Origin: Blasia pusilla
Lineage: Eukaryota > Marchantiophyta > Marchantiopsida > Blasiales
NCBI GenBank assembly: GCA_050084515.1
Contig: CM114274.1
Coordinates: 12,090,001-12,154,000 of the forward strand
Reading direction: 5' to 3'
DNA length: 64,000 nt
The notes under the pieces were generated by a model. That model was given only the letters and a program-made list of their open reading frames with translations, was not told the origin of the DNA and did not search any database. The position numbers were made by a program, and so were the translations under genes. Positions within the stretch are counted from its first letter, which is position 1. Every line of letters starts with the position of its first letter. Below, in pieces: positions 48,905 through 62,727 of this stretch.

Positions 48905-51755
48905 CTATCTAAATACTCGGTTAGTCCTTAGATCCATGGTAGTCTTGCCTGACATTGAGGTCATTTGAAGGATGTGAAGGCAATGGAGCATGCCCCATTT
49001 ATTCCTTACCCTAACTTTTGATGAGGTATTAGCAACGAGTTGGACTAAGTTTAGTGATATTGAATCTATACTTGCCAACATCAACCCCACATTCACTTGG
49101 AGTGATGCTCCAACTAAGTGTGGACAACTTTTTCATACTCTACTTCATTCCTTTCCTTATTCATCTTCTTGGGACCCCGAATATTAGGGAGGTTGAAAGA
49201 CTATTTAATGCGTTACAAGTTGCAAGGAAAAGGGAGTTTACATTGCCATATGATTCTATAGCTTCATATTGAAGATGTTGAACGTGTTACATCAGAAATT
49301 TGCTCATATATTCCATATCGTGAGCCGCTTCCTCTAGGTGTATTTCTCCATGCTAGCAATGAAAATCTAAGTGATGCATTATTGCAATTAGTCTTGCATA
49401 AACACTTGCACAAATGCAAGGAAGGCATTTCTATTGTTAGGAAGAAGGCACAACAACCATATTGTCATCTTGGCTTCCATGCATCCGTTAATCTTAAGAT
49501 TGAGCCATTCATTGTCCTGCTTATAATGAAATGGAACTATTATAGGCCCTCGGCAGAGAACCGTAATGTGATCCCTTACCACCCTCTCTTATTATTGTTA
49601 TGGGAAGCTCACATGAACGTCCAACGGGTTACGAATAGTGATTGGTCATTTTATCTTCTGAAATATGCATTAAAATTATAACCTACATGATCATTGGACA
49701 TTGACACGGAATCAGCAAAGTGCCTTGGGCTTGGTGGACTTGACAAGATTAGTTTGCGCCTTGTCTATATAGTTGTCTTAAATAGATCTACATCCTCCAC
49801 ATAGGTTTCCCTAACTTGTCTCCATATTCCCACCATTTATAGTTCTCAAGTTGTCCATTATATTGGCTGCAATCCACTATCTAGGATAACATATCTTTGT
49901 AAGTTTGCCTCCATTCCATGCATCCATCCAACTATTTTGTATGCGAATAGAACAGCTAGCCTTGAACATCTTACCTTTTTCTCTTATTGGTCTAATCACG
50001 AGCCGCTCAAAGCATATCCAAAATTTGTCACTGATAGAGTTTTTGGCTTAGATAACCTGGGGAACATTGTAAGCACGACTGATTGTAATATGAGATTTAT
50101 CGAATTCCATCCACTCCACCAATGGAATGAGTTCTTCTATCCGGTACATCTTGAGCAGATCCCTTTTAGATCAGAAGACGCAATGCAATCCTCCAATATG
50201 GAGTGATGGATGTACCTGCATGAGTGTGTCCATAGGGGTATTTTAAGGGATATTAATTATATACATGCTTTCATTAAATCTCATGCATTGAAAAACTTAT
50301 GGAGTTGAGTCCATGAAGCTGAGATACTTGCCAAGGCGACAAGGCTCGAACAAGGATTCTCAAACTTCAACTAAAGCTAGATTTAACATCTCCCACTATT
50401 GTAGCCTCCTCCATAAGCCAACTTGATGACTTACCACAACATCATCTTTCTCGTGGACCAAGCACTGACCTTTAGAATCCTGAGCATGCCTCCCTCTTTC
50501 TTGAGCTAAGTATGTTGAATTTTGGTCTAGTATTTATTAAATGGGCACTTGGTTGTGGCAAATCTTAGTTCATATCATTCATGTATAATTATTGGAGATC
50601 TAGACGCATGTCACCCTTGCTTGCAAGCACGAAAAGTATTGCTACTATGCATCTTCACCAAGACGCGACTACTCTCCATTCAGCTTTTAGTATACCTATT
50701 CATGGTGACCTGCCAACTATACATGCAGCCACTAAAGCTAGCATCAAGCTTAAATATGCAAAAGTGATTAGAATTGAAGAATATTCTATGTTAACTACCA
50801 AAATTCTGCACATTATGCTCATGCATATGCATGAAGTTGCACAATATTCTTCTTAGAATCTGTTTGGTGGTAAACTTATTATTCTAGTTGGAGACCCTTT
50901 TCAACCTCCACCTATTTGTAACCATAAGATTTTAGATTTTTTCCATGGTTGCCACATTCTCAACCACATCAGTTCATCCGCATTCCTATAGAATGTTGTA
51001 ACCTATGAATTAGTAACGCCTCTTAGGCATTCTGATAATCCCTCTTATCATCAATTCCTAACTTACATCACATCTACCATACCTAGTCAGACTTAGATTG
51101 ATGAATGCCTAGGTCCTTGCTTCATGTCAAAAAATGAGGCTACGAACTTCATTAACTCATATACTACAATAATTTGCACCCATTGCAACGATGTTGCATT
51201 GTTCAACCTCCTAGTGCTCAGAAAGCTATTTGGAGATTCTTCCATTGTCAAAGTAGATGTAGTTTCTGATGCACCTCATCAGCCACATTTAAGTGCATGG
51301 GTCAATGATGAATTTTCCATCAACTGTGGTTTGTTGCACTCAGATTTCAAGTGATAATTTCTTCGAATGTCAATATCAAATATCAAGCAGCCGGTGGATC
51401 TCTGGAAATGGTATTTGATCTTGTATATGAGGATGACGAGTTAGTCCAAAATTTTGTTATTCTTGAATCCAATGGCAAGCTAAGTCCATCACTGTAAGTA
51501 GAACAAGTTTCTGTACTCTTAGGTATGATTCTAATAAGAAATATGTGAAGAAGTCATTTCCACTTGTCTTGGGCTATATATGCCATGACTGCTCATAAAA
51601 GCCAAGGCTTGACTGTTATTGGACCTTGTCTCATAGTTGTTAGATCCAATTTTTTCTATTGGTTTAACATATGTTATGTTATGTAGGGTTAGGAAACGTA
51701 AGCAACTTAGAATTTTGGGTGCACTAAGTCCATCTGACTTTGTTGTCTTTGGTCA
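48905..51755 (+). pseudogene. Helitron2/Helentron-like Rep-helicase polyprotein, decayed
   Basis: Fragments in several frames follow the order of a Helitron replicase-helicase. Near 48990 is MPHLFLTLTFDEV followed by FTWSDAPTKCGQLFH (~49095), a Rep-region block. Near 49555 is ENRNVIPYHPLLLLLWEAHMNVQRVT. Near 50110-50210 is the FRSE-type block before the helicase. PIF1 helicase motifs follow: IRIEEYSMLTTKI (~50770, Walker B region), FGGKLIILVGDPFQPPPI (~50870), and near 51585-51615 AMTAHKSQGLTV. There are many stops and slips, and the Walker A motif is not clearly readable. It resembles the Helitron2/Helentron branch more than the classical plant Helitron downstream. The family replicates by rolling circle. 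This copy is dead. Confidence 0.7.
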
Positions 51756-52300
51756 AAATAAACCATGAGTTTGGTTTTCAAATTTCCTTTATACTCTTAG
51801 CAGCCCTTATCATAGCATGTCTTCAAGAAGTAACTCTACCAGGGGCTGTAGCACAAGGGCATCACCTCAGTAGATGTAGAATCAACAGCTTCCCTTATTT
51901 GAGCATGACACAAATTCCATAAGCATTTTCGATGCTCATTCTACCACGCACCAACATCATGAAGAGCATCCACTGAGCTATCTAGACTCTGCCAATATGA
52001 TCTTATCAAATATTCAAGCTTAGCCCAACAAAATCAAACCCCGTTTAATGTTCCCTACATATAACTAGATCAAGTACATGGGCAACTTATGCATGGTTCC
52101 TTCATTCTGGGAGGACGGTGTAACGGGCAGGAATATACAAAGCCTCATTAGCCAGGGTCAGCTTTGGGATGCTAATTCCATAGGTTCAACACAAATGCAC
52201 TAGCTTCAAGTATATTTACCACTTCTTGTCCAAATTCTTGTTGTTTGTTGTTTTCCATTCTACCATGTAGTATTTATCATTTTCTACTTACACTCTATTT
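51756..52300. other. Short non-coding stretch after Helitron-like gene
   Basis: No motif can be assigned. It may be the C-terminal or 3' part of the preceding decayed element; no hairpin plus CTRR end was identified. Confidence 0.35.
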
Positions 52301-52366
52301 GATCGTGTCCTAGGCATTGAGAAGGAGATCCTAAGATTTAAAAATGTTGCTTTTAAAGAGTCTTCC

Positions 52367-52765
52367 TTGACATGCAAGGATTCAAGAAAATTATTCATCC
52401 TTGTCTCAAGAGGTATAAGGGAGGATCAACTGTGTGTGCTAAGGCACCAAATGCACTTACCCCTCAACATGCTCATAGATGTAACTTTAGCTATAGCCAG
52501 TCATCTTATAGACCGAATGAGAATAGCTCAAGATAATGGACACCTACCAGAGTTTGAATCATTGCCTATTGATGTAGACAACCCTAACACTTTCCCAATT
52601 CTTCCTGATTTTGGTGAAATCATCATTTTCCCATCTCAACCAACCTTGCATCCCACAATATCTGCTCAAAATAATGCAAATGAGCTTCCCCCTAATGTTT
52701 CCCCAACACAAAACAATCACTTTAGCTCTACATTCCAATCTCTTAGCAAGAGGAAGTGCACTTAG
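52367..52765 (+). other. Open frame of ~132 codons, unknown
   Basis: The frame has no ATG at its start and stays open upstream to about 52315, just after a possible acceptor (TCCTAG). The product contains SHLIDRMRIAQDNGHLPEFE and a Pro/Asn-rich end (LPPNVSPTQNNHF). It lies downstream of the Helitron-like helicase on the same strand, and is either an exon of that element or a fragment of another. No family is recognised. Confidence 0.3.
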
Positions 52766-52769
52766 TGTT

Positions 52770-55357
52770 TGCTACTTAATGATGTGTACCATCCATCTTT
52801 ATCTTGCCATCAATTGCAATTTCAAGCATCGATTTTCTTACAATTATGTAGACTTCCTATGACTAATTCCACCTTGTCTTCATGTTTGTAGGTTAATTTC
52901 TCACCACACAAGCCAATCACCCTCTTTTCATGCTAATTGTCTCTTCCTATGATATGTTGCAAAAATTTTGGGATCAATTTTTTTGTATGCTAATGCAAGG
53001 CTCTGATTCCAATTTTTCTATTTCAATGGAGAGCATCCTACATACTTCTCATTCCATAAGCAATCTAGGATATTTTCCACTAATTATATTGGTTGAACAT
53101 GTGCATTTTTCTTATATTCTTTGCATGTATTTAAATACCACTTATTGTTGTACAGTGTTTCAAAATTGTAATTATTGCTCTGTTATCTCTTTGCATGCAA
53201 GTTTATTGCATGATGATGTTCACTCTTAATTCCTAAATCATTCTCTGTCATTCCACTTTCCTTGAAAATCCACTTGATATGATTCTCATTGTTATATTTC
53301 AGCATGTCAAAGTGTCATTCTTCATTGCTACTTGATCATATTGGGGATGAATTATCTATCTTTATTGGAGATCTAGAGTGGTGCTCATACTAGCAATTTA
53401 TACACTCAAGGTTACACGAATGATTCTACAAATTGGGATCACCATTTTGATGGATTCTTCGATCATATTTACAATTCCATCTCGTCAGCTTTGGACAAGG
53501 CTGAAGAACGTACAATCTGGAGGCCTATCAACTGAAGTCACTCTTTTGACTAATGTACTTCAGCTTGAGCAAGAAGCCAATATGGCACACTTAGTTAGAC
53601 TAAATAGTCTCAAGTAGCAATTGGCATAAGATAGCTAAGGCTGATTCAAAGAGTTCTTGACTAGTGTCTAGGTCTACATTTAGAATGACTGCAAGCTTGC
53701 TCTCCAAGCTTCTATGATGTAGTATCTTCTTCGTTGGTAGGGCTTGTCAGAATTCAGTTGCAGATTTTCCATAGCCAGATTTCATGTGCTCAGATTATGA
53801 TTCCATGACTCTCTGAGACACCTTTGTTAGTCATTTTACCATGTTCTGAGTTGGATTCCTCCATGCTATACATCTACGAATTGTTTGTTCATCCTTTTTC
53901 TCCTTGAAGTTCATTTGTATGGTATAATTTAACTTGTTTTACCACATTAATGTACATTTTATTCTTAGAGGCAGTATCTTAAAACATGAGCACTCCCATC
54001 CATTTAAATCCAGATTATGCATTCGAATGCACTCAATTCATCTCTCACAAGCACTCCCATTCCTCGAGCCCATTAAGTTATGCTTTGCAACTATACTGAT
54101 TAATTCATATCTCAATTGGCCTTTGATGGTCCTACACCGCTTCTGCATTTCCCGTGGGTACGCTCATCCTCGTGATCACTTGAGTGAATAAAAAATTCAT
54201 TTCCAAGTTATCCCAAATGCTTGCCTCATCACTTCAAACGAGTACACAAATCCAACAAGCTATGAACTACTTCTACCTCGGATACTCTAAATTCATCCAT
54301 TCCTCATTTGCAGCAGTACCCTCTCCTATTCACCATCGCCCATTGATAATTTTTTACTTAATTATTATTTATTCCACACCTAACTTATTTTAAAACACCC
54401 TCTGCTTATATAGTCTGTTACAGGCTGCATACATGTTGATGACGTGAGGAAGCCATGGAAAATCATAATATTATTTTAAGGAATCAATCTATAATATTAT
54501 GGGATAACCATGTCTAAGTGTGCAAACAACCCTTCTGCCGACATGTGGCATTTTTTACTAATACGAAAAGGGGTTACTTTGGTCTGATACAGGCTCTCCC
54601 AACCATTGGATTTTAAGGTTCCGTGAAATCCGCCTAGCCGCAACGGATTTTTCAAATTCCTTTTAGGGTTTTGTAGTATCCACCGCAGCCTCAATGACTT
54701 AACGGTTTTTCCATTCTCAAATTTTAGTCCTTACAGACAGTTACAATCTTACAATCCAGAAGCTCCGTCAATGAAGTCAGGGGGATCAGTCAATGATGCT
54801 AGGGCCTGTTCTTAAGGGTTAATATTCCATATTTATTGTCCCCATTGTGCGTATTTAGACACCATACTCAGGTGAGAACACTCCACATGCATTTACACTC
54901 TATAGAGTAGATTACTTCAGTTTTGTTTATGAGTATACTGACCAATTACAATTTTATATGCGTATGTATTTCATACAAAGCAACTCGATGTTTTAACGAG
55001 CATCCCGAGTTCTACTCTATCAGAGGTCTACTATGATAGTTTTTTGTTGATGTTTAATATTCTAGATAACATCGAACTCAACACCAAACTGAGCATCTGC
55101 ACTTGTACATCGGACTCATCACCAACAACCATCGTACTCAGCAGCTGTAGTCAATCTCCTCGCGCTCCTACATCGTTCTCACCAGCTACAACCAATCTCC
55201 TCGCGCTACAACAAGGGTGCGTTTACTTTGGATTCTAAACTGAAGTGCTCCACTAGGTCCGAGTAACTTGATCTCCAACTCCGACACTCCTACTTGATCC
55301 TCACTCTTGCACCTATAGCCATTCTATACAGCAGTACAAAGAGAACTACGACAGAAT
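52770..55357. other. AT-rich intergenic, nothing firm
   Basis: Short frames occur, for example near 53390-53500, but none has recognisable motifs or splice-supported continuation. No structured repeat was noticed. Confidence 0.4.
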
Positions 55358-55963
55358 ATGGCAACCAGAATCACAGCAAAGAAGTCCACGCAAGGCAAAG
55401 GCAAGAGTGCATCAAAGGTGACATCATCAAAAAAACATTACTAGATCAAATCTGCTGATCTCCATCCACTAGAGAGTTCCAAATGGTCTCCGACTTCTCA
55501 GGAAGACTATATGCGTTTAAATAAATGGAAGAAGGCACACTTCCAGACAAGTCCAGCTTGGGGAGAGCGACTTACACCTTAGCACGCCCTAGGCTTTGAA
55601 GAGGCAATAAAGGATTCCCTGCCCGTTGGAGGACTTCTTGCATCATCAGACAAGGAATACGTTCCACATCCCGTTGAAGGCCTGAAAGAGAACATTCCAA
55701 ATCCTGTTGAAGGCAATCCACCATATCATCTGAGGAGGCTCGTGAATGAGAGGGGATACACCATCAAGGATGAATCTACGAAGAAGCAGAAGAGAACCCC
55801 ACATCCGGGGGTGCACGAGCAATGCTCACCATGTGATAGTAGATCCCCTATCGATCCTCATGTGCCGAGTACACCCACTCGAGGTGGACAAGCTACAAAT
55901 AAGTCGACTCGTAAAGGAAAAGAGAAGAATGGTGTTGTAGCAAATATCAATATTATCCTCTGA
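55358..55963 (+). pseudogene. Unknown basic protein frame broken by two TAG codons
   Basis: From ATG at 55358 one frame reads through 202 codons to TGA at 55961, interrupted only by TAG at 55442-55444 and at 55580-55582. The product is basic at its N-terminus (MATRITAKKSTQGKGKSASK). It contains two copies of a P(H/N)PVEG motif (VPHPVEGLKENIPNPVEGNP) and is Lys/Arg-rich at the C-terminus. No family is recognised. Coherent composition across the stops suggests a once-coding sequence, perhaps a gag-like or captured gene piece, rather than chance. Confidence 0.4.
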
Positions 55964-57470
55964 TCTCGGGTGTTGGGAAGACCCGAGCATGTAGATGAGT
56001 AGAAGTTGTCTAATACTGACAGACATGTAGTTCTCTTAAGAATGGAAGCTACTTGAAATTTTGATGATTATGTGTGTCTGTTCAGCCTCTCCATGTCTTA
56101 CAATACTCAACTCGAGTGCTGTGGATTACCCTGGATCAGTTTAGGTACTCAACTCGAGTACTTACGACTACCCTTGGTCCCTCAACTATGGCACATCTGG
56201 CTGCCGTTTGAGATTATTAGTCAAACCCCATGCCCCCTAATGATAAACGAGACAAGTCTCATGCAGCCGCAGATGTGTATGGAGCCTCCAAACTCTACAC
56301 CAATGAATGGGATATTGAATTCACACTTAAAGCCACGGCCGAAGTGGAGAACCTGCACACAATAGGTAACCTAAACCTGCACACCGCACATGACAAATAA
56401 GCCGGGCTGAACATTTCATGCTAAACGTTGAGCAAAGAAGTTGAGCGAGAACGCAGAGCAAAGACGCGAGTTACGTGCACTACGGCCTGACTCACACGCG
56501 CATGGACTCGACCGGGTATCCGTAGGGCAGAAAATACGCTCAACAAAGCATTTCTCTCCCCCTCCCCAAAACCTTGATCAAACTTGGGCTTGAGGTCCGT
56601 AAGGCCACTTTCGAGTGGTCGGCCTAAAGGCTCGAGTGCACTCGAGCCCCACGAGCGTAATCTCCTCACGGGGGAAATCGACCCTGCAGCAGAAAAAAAA
56701 ATGAGCAAACAGCGAAGCAAGGCGAGCAAAAAGCGAACATGAGGCCTGATTCAGACGTGCAAGGAGCCATAAGTGTATCCACAAGGCAGCAACGCGCTCA
56801 GCAAGGCATTCCCCCCTTTTGAACCTAGATCGAACTCATCATTTTTTCTCCGTAGGGCCACATCCGATTAGTCGAGCTAGAGGCTTGAGTGCACTCGAGC
56901 CCGTGGAAGGAGAGCTACGTGTACTCGAGCCCCACGAGCGCACTCTCCTCAGGGGCCTCGCAGCACTAAACAATGACAACGAAGGCACTCAAGCGGAGCA
57001 AGGCGGAGCAAAGGGTGAAGACAAGGCGGAGCCAAATGAGTGAGGCAGGGGGTAGTTGAGAAGGATAGGGGGGGATACGGGGAGGGCTCAATCGGGCATT
57101 GTAGGATCTGGTGGTCGCTCAGCTGCCCGCCGTCAGATCCAAATCTAACGGATCTAGAAAGGTGCCCGCTTTTGGCCCTCAGATCTAGATCTAACAGCCG
57201 TAGAGCCAGTGGTGACGGCGGTGCCTAGGTATGGGAGATTAGATTAGGTTTGGGCTGGGTTTGGGATCCCGAACCTAGCCCAGCTCTATTTTCTTTTTAA
57301 GAAAAAAGGGAAATGGTTATTTCCCTTTTTTCCTTTTTCTAATTTTGAAAATAAAAATTCCCCTCATTTCTAAAAAATCACCATTATCTCTACCATTCTC
57401 TTCTAAAATTCTTTTTTAACTTCTAAAATTCCTTCATCATTTTTCCTTTCCCTACTAAAACATCACATCA
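55964..57470. repeat. CpG-rich region with a ~283-bp diverged duplication
   Basis: The segments at about 56425-56700 and 56705-56985 are diverged tandem copies. Both carry GAGCAAA then GCCTGA.TCA.AC, both end with ACTCGAGCCCCACGAGCG (56640 and 56922) followed by CTCCTCA.GGG. CTCGAG words recur also at 56100-56160. No gene is supported. Confidence 0.6.
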
Positions 57471-58471
57471 TTGTTTTATCTTCTTATTTTCATAATTTGT
57501 CTATTCTTCATTTGTTTTAAGTTCTTATTTCAAGTATCAACTTTAATAATTAGTTTTGTGATGTGTCATGTAGATGGCGAGTATCAATTGATTATTACGG
57601 AATGTGGAGAGACAGCCTCTAGGTATTATCACAAATATATCGATTCCGAATCAAATTTCATGGAGACAAATCAAACATTTGAAGAACACCTCTCCGATGT
57701 AAGCACCTTTGTTTAGAGTAGGGATGGAACAAATGTATTTACATTCCATGATAATGCCTACATATTTACGTGACTTCCAAAAATTCATAACCATTTCCAT
57801 GCTGACGCATGTTTATATTTTAATTATGCAATGCCCTCTTTTGTTCCACAAACTTCCTTTTCTATCAAACCCTACGGATTTGCGAGATTTTTGAAGATTG
57901 ATGCGTGCAAATGCACAATAAAAAAAGACATGCCCGTCGCAAGGATATCTTAGCACAACAAACACAAGTTGAAGATTAACTCCTCCTTGAAACATCTCCA
58001 ACGTAAGTTCATTACATTGACAATTAGTTAGCATTGCAAATTTACACAACATAATCTTGGCTTTTCTTTAATTTTCCCTCTTCTTAACATTCATTTGGTG
58101 TTCTAGACTTCCAATTCCATTGAATCCTGTCGATATACGTGACTTTGGTAAGGTTTTGCGTGGTGAAACACAGAAAAGAAAACTTGTTGTTCATGCTCAT
58201 AAAATGGAAGCCTTGAAAGAAAAAAGAGGTGTTATTATCGAGAGTATAGAAAAATAAGGAAAGCGCTTCATGGTCAAGTTGAGCCTATGATGGTAGTTCA
58301 AAGTATTCCAACTATACCAAATGAAGAGCTTATGGCTATTGGTAGTCCATCCATGAGGTACATATCTAACTTTTTACATCCTCGCTCAAAATCTCTAATT
58401 GTTCATTTTTTATTTGAATGTATTATGTAATATATTGATGTTTTCTCAGGCCTTTCAATGAGGAAGGAGGA

Positions 58472-59780
58472 ATGGTAGGAGAAAATCAAAAAGCTCATCT
58501 TCCATCCATAGATCGGATATATGTATTACCAAGGCATGAGTTACCTGATAGTGCCCTCTATGAAGTTATCGAGAATATATCTACGACAAGGCCAAGTACT
58601 GTTGTGATACCAGAAGTTGAGTTATCTACCACTCTTCCGATTTTGATTCAACATGAAGTTGGTGATAATTCTTCCACTCTTTCCCATACCAGGAACGAAG
58701 TCGGCTCCAGAGTAGATCCTATGTCTTCTACCATTAATGGAGTTGTGTTATCTCCAAAAAGTGCCACTATACCAAATGCTTCTAGGATTCCTCCGTTGTC
58801 TGTTGTTGATAGGGTTGTAAGATTAAAGACATTATTTAATCTTGCAAGAAGACCAAATTTCCAAGAAAGTGATCGTAGGAAGTTGAGATTACAGAGGAGT
58901 TTGAATCGTATCAGTGGTCGTCATACATTAGGTTCTATGACAAAGATATGCCCATCATGTCATGCTTTACATTGGAAATGTGAAAGGGTGAAAGGGCCTT
59001 GCAATTTGCATATTTTTTACTTCAAACGTAGATTGGAGGCGAAGATGAAAATCATTTTTTTCGGTTTGGTCGACTTACTCAAGAATATATGATTGACCTC
59101 TATGCCATTGTGGAGATACAACGATTATCATGGGTTGGCTTGAATCAAAAGGAATTAAGGGCTGAATTATATCAAGGTGTAAAGGATGTCATGCATCGAC
59201 ATGATGTGGATAGTCGAAGGATTTTAGAGGTGCATTATATTACCTTCTTCTTTTACTGGAGGGCCATATCTCATGCATCAATTGTATCAAGATGCAATAG
59301 CAATTGTAAGAAATTTGGGGAAGCCGGAATACTTTTTGACTTTGACATACAATCCAAAATGGTACGTGATTACATCAGCCTTATTACTTAGCCAATCAGC
59401 TGTGGACCGACCAGATTTGGTCGTGCGGGTCTTTGAGAAGAAAAAAAAGAGTTATTAAGACTTATCATCAAGAAGTAGATATTAGGATGAGTTGTAGTGA
59501 TGCATCCATGTGGTGGAATTTAAAAAAAAGGAGGTTTGCCGCATGTGCACGTTCTTATTATATTAGGACGAGAGGATAAACCACGTATCACTCATGATTA
59601 TGATCATATTATTTCAGCAGAAATCCCTGATCAATCTACCCATCCAAGGTTGTATTCTATTGTTGCTAATTGCATGGTTCATGGGCCATGTGGATCATTA
59701 AATCCAAATACACCATGTATGGATAAGGAAACCAAAAAGTGCACAAAAGGCTATCCTAAGGCTTTTGCAACCGTAACGAC
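58472..59780 (+). pseudogene. Helitron N-terminal zinc-finger and Rep region
   Basis: The frame at 58472-59092 ends in a finger-like CPSCHALHWKCER. It is followed, in shifted frames, by AELYQGVKDVMHRHDVDSRR, then LYQDAIAIVRNLGKPEYFLT and LTYNPKW (about 59275-59365). The frame at 59536 has the Rep metal-binding motif LPHVHVLIIL (HVH at 59542-59550). It continues with CMVHGPCGSLNPNTPCMD and KKCTKGYPKAF (ends ~59770). These match the order of Helitron replication-initiator domains, which nick and join element ends. At least three frame breaks are present. Confidence 0.85.
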
Positions 59781-59784
59781 TTTT

Positions 59785-60407
59785 AGGATAGATCGGCGAG
59801 ATCTAGTAGAGCGTTTTCGGAGATATTGGCGGACAGCCTTAGGAGGTCAAGGATGACCTGCTGAGATTACGGGGAACCTGAGAGAGCAGGTTTCCCCTTT
59901 GTTTCGGCTCATTTGGAGCCATATAGAGAATATTACTATTTCGGGTAAGTTTCTATTCTAAGTTTCCTTGACTTTCAACTTTGGGAAGTGTCCCTTGATC
60001 CGCTATAGCACGTGAAGAGCCAAGGAGGTGACTTGCGAGCATAGGTTACTCAAGAGAGAGCTTGGGAGAGGGAAGGGGATATACCTCCAAGAGAGAGAGA
60101 GAGAGCTTTCAAGCTTATTCTATCTTTGTTGAACCTCTTGGCACGAGGCGGCGGTGCTATGGTCCCTTGCCTTGTGAGTGTAACCCAAGCCTCTCATTAG
60201 GAGAGTGGGTTTGGTTTGACATTGAGAGAGACACGTGGAGAGCTTGGTGTGAGATGTTGATGAGAGATTTCATTATTTTATTAGAGATATTCTAGTACTT
60301 TTTGTCTGGTTGTTGGGATGCCATGACTTAGCATGGGATCGTGCGTGTTTATGTGTATGTTTGGTGACAATTATGTATGTTGTATAGCGATGTGTATGCG
60401 CACGACA
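59785..60407 (+). mobile_element. LTR-like insertion within Helitron gene, relative of 15408-16026
   Basis: The Helitron frame is lost after KGYPKAFATVTT and resumes at 60411 with NMIKMEDGYPIYRR, which in the family directly follow one another, so this piece is an insertion. Its end, ATGTATGTTGTATAGCGATG to GCACGACA, matches the end of the 15.4-kb repeat at all but a few positions. GGATGAC(C/T)TG(C/T)TGA is shared too. A hairpin GGGGAACCTG/CAGGTTTCCCC (near 59870-59897) and a second GGCTC/GAGCC (near 59907-59922) sit in the same order as in that copy. No target duplication is clear. Between these landmarks the two copies have diverged greatly. Confidence 0.55.
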
Positions 60408-60410
60408 GCC

Positions 60411-61760
<1,350 letters not shown>

Positions 61761-61859
61761 GAATCCAATACTACAACTCCTTACAAAAAAAATTTTCCTA
61801 ATAGTAATAACGTTTTCTAATAGTAGTAACGTAAGGTAGTCCAACATACTAACCATGAT

Positions 61860-62727
61860 TTCAACTTTTTTTGGAACTCTTCCATTACAGAAAATACGAA
61901 TTTCTAATCTTACTGTTCATGATGCTATCATCAATATCGCAATATTGGAAGACCATTATTATTTACAAGATCAAAGAAAGAGACTATCTAACTTCTGAGA
62001 CATACCTCAAACTAATTTCGAAAGCCTTTATTCACACTGATATTTGGAAGAACAAGAACTATCATATGATACGGAAGAATTACTTTAACAAGTGCAATTG
62101 GGAGCCTTTGTACTTCTATCTATATGTTTCTTGGAAGTTTGGATACTAATATTAGCTTTTCTCACTAATTTATTACATAATGTGTACAAGAGCATATTTA
62201 CCTCAAATCGACTCTATTCCGAATGAGGGGATGAGTCATATCTACCCAACTGAATTCTTGAACACGTGCTTGCCTTCTGGACTTCCTCCGCATTGTTTGT
62301 GTTTGAAGATTTGTGCACCAATCATGCTCTTACGAAACATGAATGGGTCACATGGACAAGCAAACGGGACAAGATTGGTGATTCGTGGATTTATGAGACA
62401 TTGCATCGATGCTGAAATTATCATCGGGAAGAATATTGGAGATCGTATTTTTATTCCAAGTATTCCATTGATTGCATCAGATTCCGGTTTACCATTTGAT
62501 TTAGGTAGGTTTCAATGGCTATGACTATTAATAAGTTGCAAGGTCAAACTTTGCAAAAGGTTGGCATTTACTTGCCTACTCTTGTATTTTCTCATGGTCA
62601 ATTGTATGTAGCATTATCTAGAGTAGGAAAGAGAAGTTCCATCCACATTACCATTGGAAATGATGAACATTCAAATAAGGAAGGTCACTACACACGAAAT
62701 GTAGTATATAAAGAAATATTGAGATGA
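61860..62727 (+). pseudogene. Helitron C-terminal helicase end, core deleted
   Basis: At 61890-62020 the sequence still reads like the block before the helicase (LTVHDAIINIAILEDHYYLQ, RKRLSNF). The next recognisable text at ~62240 is already the last third of the helicase: YPTEFLNTCLPSGLPPH, then [46 protein letters not shown] and LYVALSRV (to ~62635). The ATP-binding Walker A and B motifs are absent, so roughly the core of the PIF1-type helicase has been lost. Confidence 0.85.

Noticed and set aside
59683-59690. GCCATG as the left boundary of the LTR-like insertion in the Helitron
   Set aside because: It would match GCCA after the right end, but the intervening bases to 59770 still encode Helitron protein (CGSLNPNTPCMD), so the insertion must start later.
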